The notes under the pieces are model-generated. The model worked only from the letters and a program-made list of their open reading frames with translations. It was not told the DNA's origin and made no database searches. From the NCBI GenBank assembly GCA_959604655.1, contig CAUHCL010000002.1:1-57842 (forward strand): 57,842 bases of DNA, written 5' to 3'. The DNA comes from an uncultured Alistipes sp. Lineage in GTDB: Bacteria; Bacteroidota; Bacteroidia; Bacteroidales; Rikenellaceae. The position numbers and the translations under genes were made by a program. This document shows, piece after piece, positions 54,395-57,842 of the stretch; the stretch's first letter is position 1, and each line of letters begins with the position of its first letter.

Positions 54395-54952
54395 ATGCAG
54401 GAGAGATTGCAGCACCCTCGGTTCGGTGAGATCGCGGTGTCGCGCACCCGACGCTCGCGGCGCATATCGCTCTCGGTGCGCCCGTCGGGCGAGATACGTC
54501 TCTCGTTTCCGCCCCACGTATCGCTCGGGCGGGCCGTGGCGTTCATGGAGTCCAAGGCCGAGTGGATCGAAGCGGTGCGCCGCAAATTCGCCTCACGGCC
54601 GCAGCCGACTCCGCTCGCACGCGAGGATATCGAACGTCTGCGCGCCGAGGCCAAGGCCCTCCTGCCGCAGCGGGTGGCCGAGCTGGCAGCACGCTTCGGG
54701 TTCGAATACGGCAAGGTGACCGTCCGCGCGGCGCGCACGAAATGGGGATCGTGCACGGGCCGCAACGACATATCGCTGAGCCTCTACCTCATGACCCTGC
54801 CCGAGCATCTGCGCGACTACGTAATCATACACGAACTCTGTCACACGGTGCACCACGACCACTCGTCACGGTTCCACGCACTGGTCGACCGTCTGACCGA
54901 CGGGCGCGAAAAACTTCTCGCCCGAGAGCTGAGAAGCCATTCGATACTGTAA
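54395..54952 (+). CDS. YgjP-like (DUF45) zinc metalloprotease
   Basis: A 185-residue cytoplasmic protein of the YgjP/WLM-type metallopeptidase group. It has RRSRRISLSVRPSGEIRLS at the N-terminus, the family motif TKWGSCTGRNDISLSLYLM and the zinc site HELCHTVHHDHS (HExxH plus downstream His). The substrate is not known for most members. Starts 24 bases after the DUF4153 gene. Confidence 0.85.
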   Translation: MQERLQHPRFGEIAVSRTRRSRRISLSVRPSGEIRLSFPPHVSLGRAVAFMESKAEWIEAVRRKFASRPQPTPLAREDIERLRAEAKALLPQRVAELAARFGFEYGKVTVRAARTKWGSCTGRNDISLSLYLMTLPEHLRDYVIIHELCHTVHHDHSSRFHALVDRLTDGREKLLARELRSHSIL

Positions 54953-55003
54953 CCGCATAGCCGCCCGACCGTGCGGCGCCTATGAAAAACAGGGCGCAGA
55001 GTA

Positions 55004-55034
55004 TTGCCCGACAACGCTATTTTTCTTAAATTTG
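55004..55034 (+). promoter_or_regulatory. thuA-like gene promoter
   Basis: TTG (55004-55006), 20 bases, TAAATTTG (55027-55034), 41 bases before the start. Confidence 0.6.
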
Positions 55035-55075
55035 CAATCGACTACTCCTGTTTAACCCATATTAACGATTCTCCA

Positions 55076-56017
55076 ATGAAACTTCACTCGAAACTGATCT
55101 TATGGCTTCTGGCGATACTGTCCGTCGCTGCGGCGTTCGACGCGCAGGCCAAGCCGAAAAAAATGCGTGCCCTCATCGTCTCGGGCCAGAACAACCACAA
55201 CTGGCAGGTGAGCCACCGCGTACTGCGTCTCATACTCGACCAATCGGGACTTTTCGATGTCGACATAGCCCTCACGCCCGAAGCGGGCGGCGACATGAGC
55301 GGGTTCAAGCCCGATTTCGCCCGATACGACGTGGTGGTGCTCGACTACAACGGCGACCGCTGGCCCGCAGAGACCGACGAGGCCTTCCTGCGCTACGTCG
55401 GCAAAGGCGGCGGAGTGGTGATCTATCACGCGGCCGACAACGCCTTCGCCGACTGGCCCGAGTTCAACCGAATCATCGCCCTCGGCGGATGGGAGGGGCG
55501 CAACGAAAAATCGGGACCCTACTACTACCTCATAAACGACATTCCCGTGCTGGACAACGGCGCGGGTGCGGGCGGTTCGCACGGCATGCAGCGCGAATAC
55601 CCCATGCACTGCCGCAAGGCCGACCACCCCATAACCAAAGGGCTGCCCGACAACTGGATGCACGCCCGCGACGAGATGTACGACCGCATGCGCGGCCCCG
55701 CCAACGTGCGCGACCTGCTCTACTCGGGACGCGCTGACGAGAAGACGGGCGGATCGGGACGCGAAGAACCGCTCGTATTCACGGTGGATTACGGCAAGGC
55801 ACGCATATTCCACATCATGCTCGGCCACTGCGGCCCGACGATAGAGGACAACCCCGCCATGCAGTGCGCGGGATTCCAGACCCTGCTGCTGCGCGGTGCC
55901 GAATGGGCCGCCACGGGCAAGGTGAAGCAGCCCGTGCCGTCGGATTTCCCGACCGACAAGTCGATATCGCTGCGCCGCGGTTACGCAGCGCCCGCGCGAC
56001 AGATACCGACGAAGTAA
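55076..56017 (+). CDS. exported ThuA-domain protein
   Basis: A 313-residue exported protein: signal peptide ending DAQA, then a ThuA (class I glutamine amidotransferase-like) fold with ALIVSGQNNHNW, VVVLDYNGDRWPAETDEAFL, GKGGGVVIYHAADNAF and HPITKGLP. ThuA proteins are implicated in trehalose and other disaccharide use, often beside Gfo/Idh and DUF1080 proteins. Here those partners are 40 kb away. Monocistronic by its promoter and a terminator downstream. Confidence 0.88.
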   Translation: MKLHSKLILWLLAILSVAAAFDAQAKPKKMRALIVSGQNNHNWQVSHRVLRLILDQSGLFDVDIALTPEAGGDMSGFKPDFARYDVVVLDYNGDRWPAETDEAFLRYVGKGGGVVIYHAADNAFADWPEFNRIIALGGWEGRNEKSGPYYYLINDIPVLDNGAGAGGSHGMQREYPMHCRKADHPITKGLPDNWMHARDEMYDRMRGPANVRDLLYSGRADEKTGGSGREEPLVFTVDYGKARIFHIMLGHCGPTIEDNPAMQCAGFQTLLLRGAEWAATGKVKQPVPSDFPTDKSISLRRGYAAPARQIPTK

Positions 56018-56035
56018 AGATTTCGGCTTGCAATC

Positions 56036-56115
56036 GCGAGGCGCAGCCTGCGGAGCGAGCGAACAGCGAGCCTCCGCGCGCCGAGGCTGCGGCTCGCGCG
56101 GCTCCGGAGAGCCGC
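56036..56115 (+). repeat. family B structured repeat, copy B8
   Basis: GCGCAGCCTGCGGAG with CTCCGCGCGCCGAGGCTGC. Terminal hairpin GCGGCTC (56098-56104), loop CGGA, GAGCCGC (56109-56115). It starts 19 bases after the thuA-like stop. Confidence 0.85.
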
Positions 56116-56142
56116 AAAATCGCAGGATCGAATCCGACGAAA

Positions 56143-56185
56143 TAAAAAAAATGCTCCCCGACGCGTGATTGTCGTCGGGGAGCAT
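56143..56185 (-). terminator. nhaD-like gene terminator
   Basis: A 13-bp stem ATGCTCCCCGACG (56151-56163) with CGTCGGGGAGCAT (56173-56185). On the minus strand it is followed by TTTTTTTATTT. It lies between convergent genes. Confidence 0.85.
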
Positions 56186-56204
56186 GGCATTTATGCCGCA
56201 CCCG

Positions 56205-57506
56205 TCAGTGCAGGAATATGAGCTGCGTCACGACATAGACGGGCAGCAGAACCACCAGCGAGAACTTGACCATGTAGCCGAAGAATCCGGGCATCTTGAT
56301 TCCGCTCTGCTCGGCGATGGCCTTGACCATGAAATTGGGACCGTTGCCGATGTAGGTCATCGAACCGAAAAATACCGAACCCAGAGCGATGGCCCTGAGC
56401 AGCGCCTGCGGTATGCCCGCCACGTAGACGGCATCGGGAACCTGCGGCAGACCTTGGGCCACGGTGTGGAACGCCACGGCCGTGGGGGCGTTGTCGAGGA
56501 ATGCCGACAGACTGCCCGCACCGTAGAAGAACTGCCACGGCTGGTGCAGCCCCAGTTTGGCGGCATGGGTATTGAGGAAAAGCAGGGCGGGCGTCATGGT
56601 GGCGAATATTCCTATGAAAAGGAATCCGACCTCGATGATGGGGTCCCACGTGAAGTTGTTCTGCCTGCGGGTCTCGCGGTCGGTGGTGAATACCGACAGA
56701 AGTATTATGACCACGAGGACTATCTCGCGCAGGAATTTCACGTACAGCGGCGCATTCTCGTCGGCCATGCTCGGGATATACGACTGGTTGACGAACGACA
56801 CGGCGGCGATCACGACGGCGAGATAGACTATGTTGATGCCTCCCGACAGACGGAGTTTCGTCACCTCGGTACGATCGGCTCGCAACGCCTCCGACGGCTC
56901 CTTGCCGTGGAAATAGCGGTCGGTCAGATAGTATATGGCCAGAAGCACCGTTCCCGTGAAGAGCCACTCGGGCAGCAGCGACAGGAACCAGGTGAAGTGC
57001 GCGCCGCGCAGGTAGAGCAGGAACAACGGGGGATCACCGAGCGGCGTGAGCACACCTCCGCAGTTGGCTATGAGCGCAATGAAGAAGAGTATGGTGTGCG
57101 TCTTGTGAGTGCGCTGCTTGTTGATGTTGATGATAAAGCGTATGAGCAGCATGGCCGCACCCGTGGTGCCCATGAACGAGGCGAGCAGGAATCCGATGGC
57201 CAGGATCAGGGTATTCACCCTCGGCGTAGCCTCGATGTCGCCCCGAATGTCGATGCCGCCCGTAACCACGAACAGCGAACAGAGCAGGATGATGAACGGC
57301 AGGTAGTCGTACAGCATCTGATGCTCGAGTCGGTCGCCCATGCCGTTGGCGACCAAATATATGCCTGCGGGAAGAGCCAGCACGACGGCGACGCACAGCT
57401 TATGCAGGTTGCTCTCCCACCATTTGGGGGCGGCAAGCGGCAGTACGGCTATGCTCAGCAGCATGAGAACGAATGGGATAAGAGCCCATATTTCAATTTC
57501 GTACAT
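56205..57506 (-). CDS. nhaD: NhaD-type sodium:proton antiporter
   Basis: An inner-membrane ion transporter that exports Na+ or Li+ against protons. The 433-residue protein has 11-12 hydrophobic segments. NhaD/ion-transporter signatures include MGTTGAAMLLIRFIININ, ANCGGVLTPLGDPPLFLLYL and DNAPTAVAFHTVA, ending TYIGNGPNFMVKAIAEQSG. It could also be described as a citrate-transporter-superfamily member; NhaD is the best fit. Start at MYEIEIWAL (57506). Confidence 0.9.
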   Translation of the reverse strand: MYEIEIWALIPFVLMLLSIAVLPLAAPKWWESNLHKLCVAVVLALPAGIYLVANGMGDRLEHQMLYDYLPFIILLCSLFVVTGGIDIRGDIEATPRVNTLILAIGFLLASFMGTTGAAMLLIRFIININKQRTHKTHTILFFIALIANCGGVLTPLGDPPLFLLYLRGAHFTWFLSLLPEWLFTGTVLLAIYYLTDRYFHGKEPSEALRADRTEVTKLRLSGGINIVYLAVVIAAVSFVNQSYIPSMADENAPLYVKFLREIVLVVIILLSVFTTDRETRRQNNFTWDPIIEVGFLFIGIFATMTPALLFLNTHAAKLGLHQPWQFFYGAGSLSAFLDNAPTAVAFHTVAQGLPQVPDAVYVAGIPQALLRAIALGSVFFGSMTYIGNGPNFMVKAIAEQSGIKMPGFFGYMVKFSLVVLLPVYVVTQLIFLH

Positions 57507-57532
57507 AATATTTTTATTGAATTTTAGTGTGG

Positions 57533-57540
57533 CAAATATA
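57533..57540 (-). promoter_or_regulatory. -7 box of the nhaD-like gene
   Basis: TATATTTG on the minus strand, 27 bases before the start. A run of nine G (57561-57569, plus strand) lies at the expected -33 position. Confidence 0.45.
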
Positions 57541-57772
57541 CAACAAATGTCCGAAACCGAGGGGGGGGGTATTCGATGAATATTTCGCAAGATTCGGCTT
57601 AAAAATGTTGTAATTCGGAATCTGCGCCCACAAAAGTGTCCTTTTTGAGGCATCACGGTATATAGCCTCGGCGCGGCACCGACGGGTCGGGCTCTGCGCT
57701 CGGATTATCGAATATTTTTCCGTTTTTCCGAAATCGTTTCTGCCGCGGGATGGGTTAACGCGCGTGAATATT

Positions 57773-57842
57773 GCAGTCCGCAGGACTGCGCGGGCCGCAG
57801 CCTCTGCCCCGCGGAGGCCCGCTGTCGTTCGCGAATGCTCAC
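57773..57842 (-). repeat. family B structured repeat, copy B9 (cut by window end)
   Basis: Terminal hairpin GCAGTCC (57773-57779), loop GCA, GGACTGC (57783-57789), then the stem region. The last bases (TTCGCGAATGCTCAC) match the inner segment of B6. Confidence 0.78.

Larger units (their letters stand above)
57507..57842. other. intergenic: nhaD promoter, G9 tract, repeat B9
   Basis: The last 336 bases. They hold the -7 box, the G9 tract and a reverse-oriented family B repeat cut by the window end. No gene seen. Confidence 0.6.

Overview
The window reads as chromosomal DNA of a high-GC member of the Bacteroidales, most likely Alistipes or a close Rikenellaceae relative. The signs are Bacteroidota-type promoters (TTTG/TTG, about 20 bases, then TAnnTTTG) with no Shine-Dalgarno motifs, Bacteroidota-specific genes (HU-CCDC81, DUF5020, DUF4153, the RpoZ-like subunit beside bamD), many lipoproteins and glycan hydrolases, and GC-rich codon use that still favours ATA for isoleucine. 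The genus is inference. I recognise 49 protein genes and no tRNA, rRNA, CRISPR array, transposase or phage gene.

Layout. 1-173: start of rplU. 498-2763: three overlapping genes (receiver-like, HEAT-repeat and GT2-like proteins) whose two enzyme-like members have lost their signature residues. 2804-7356: cysQ, a truncated acyl-adenylating-enzyme homologue, and dipeptidyl peptidase III. 7357-18083: lon, the Kdo genes kdsB-kdsA-kdsD, then a tandem DUF1080 protein, a small membrane protein, an ApbE-like protein, an exported Gfo/Idh/MocA oxidoreductase and a UbiD-family decarboxylase. 18265-23725: HhH protein, rpsU, HU-CCDC81, a sigma-54 activator, lptE, a small TPR-like protein and secG. 24433-28357: outer-membrane protein and metallophosphoesterase (minus), thioredoxin-fold lipoprotein and sialidase (plus). 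28489-33884 (minus): bamD, rpoZ-like, coaBC, recN and a GH88 hydrolase. 34188-43821 (minus): two sister GH2 glycosidases, galM, a six-hairpin glycosidase, galK and a sialate O-acetylesterase, with no SusC/SusD pair. 44031-47211 (minus): uracil/xanthine permease with DUF5020 partner, and a beta-barrel protein. 47999-56017 (plus): rpe, ABC-F ATPase, GH10 xylanase, rlmB, DUF4153, YgjP-like metalloprotease and a ThuA-domain protein. 56205-57506 (minus): NhaD-type antiporter.

Nearly every large gap holds copies of two interspersed structured repeats, called here family A (7 copies, about 80-95 bp) and family B (9 whole or partial copies, about 95 bp plus flanks). Both have a long GC-rich stem followed by a short terminal hairpin, and the hairpin sequence changes from copy to copy while remaining self-complementary. 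This covariation and the degenerate three-gene cassette at 498-2763 are the two most interesting signals. Homopolymer runs inside coaBC (A10) and inside an outer-membrane protein gene (G9) are the best candidates for slippage.
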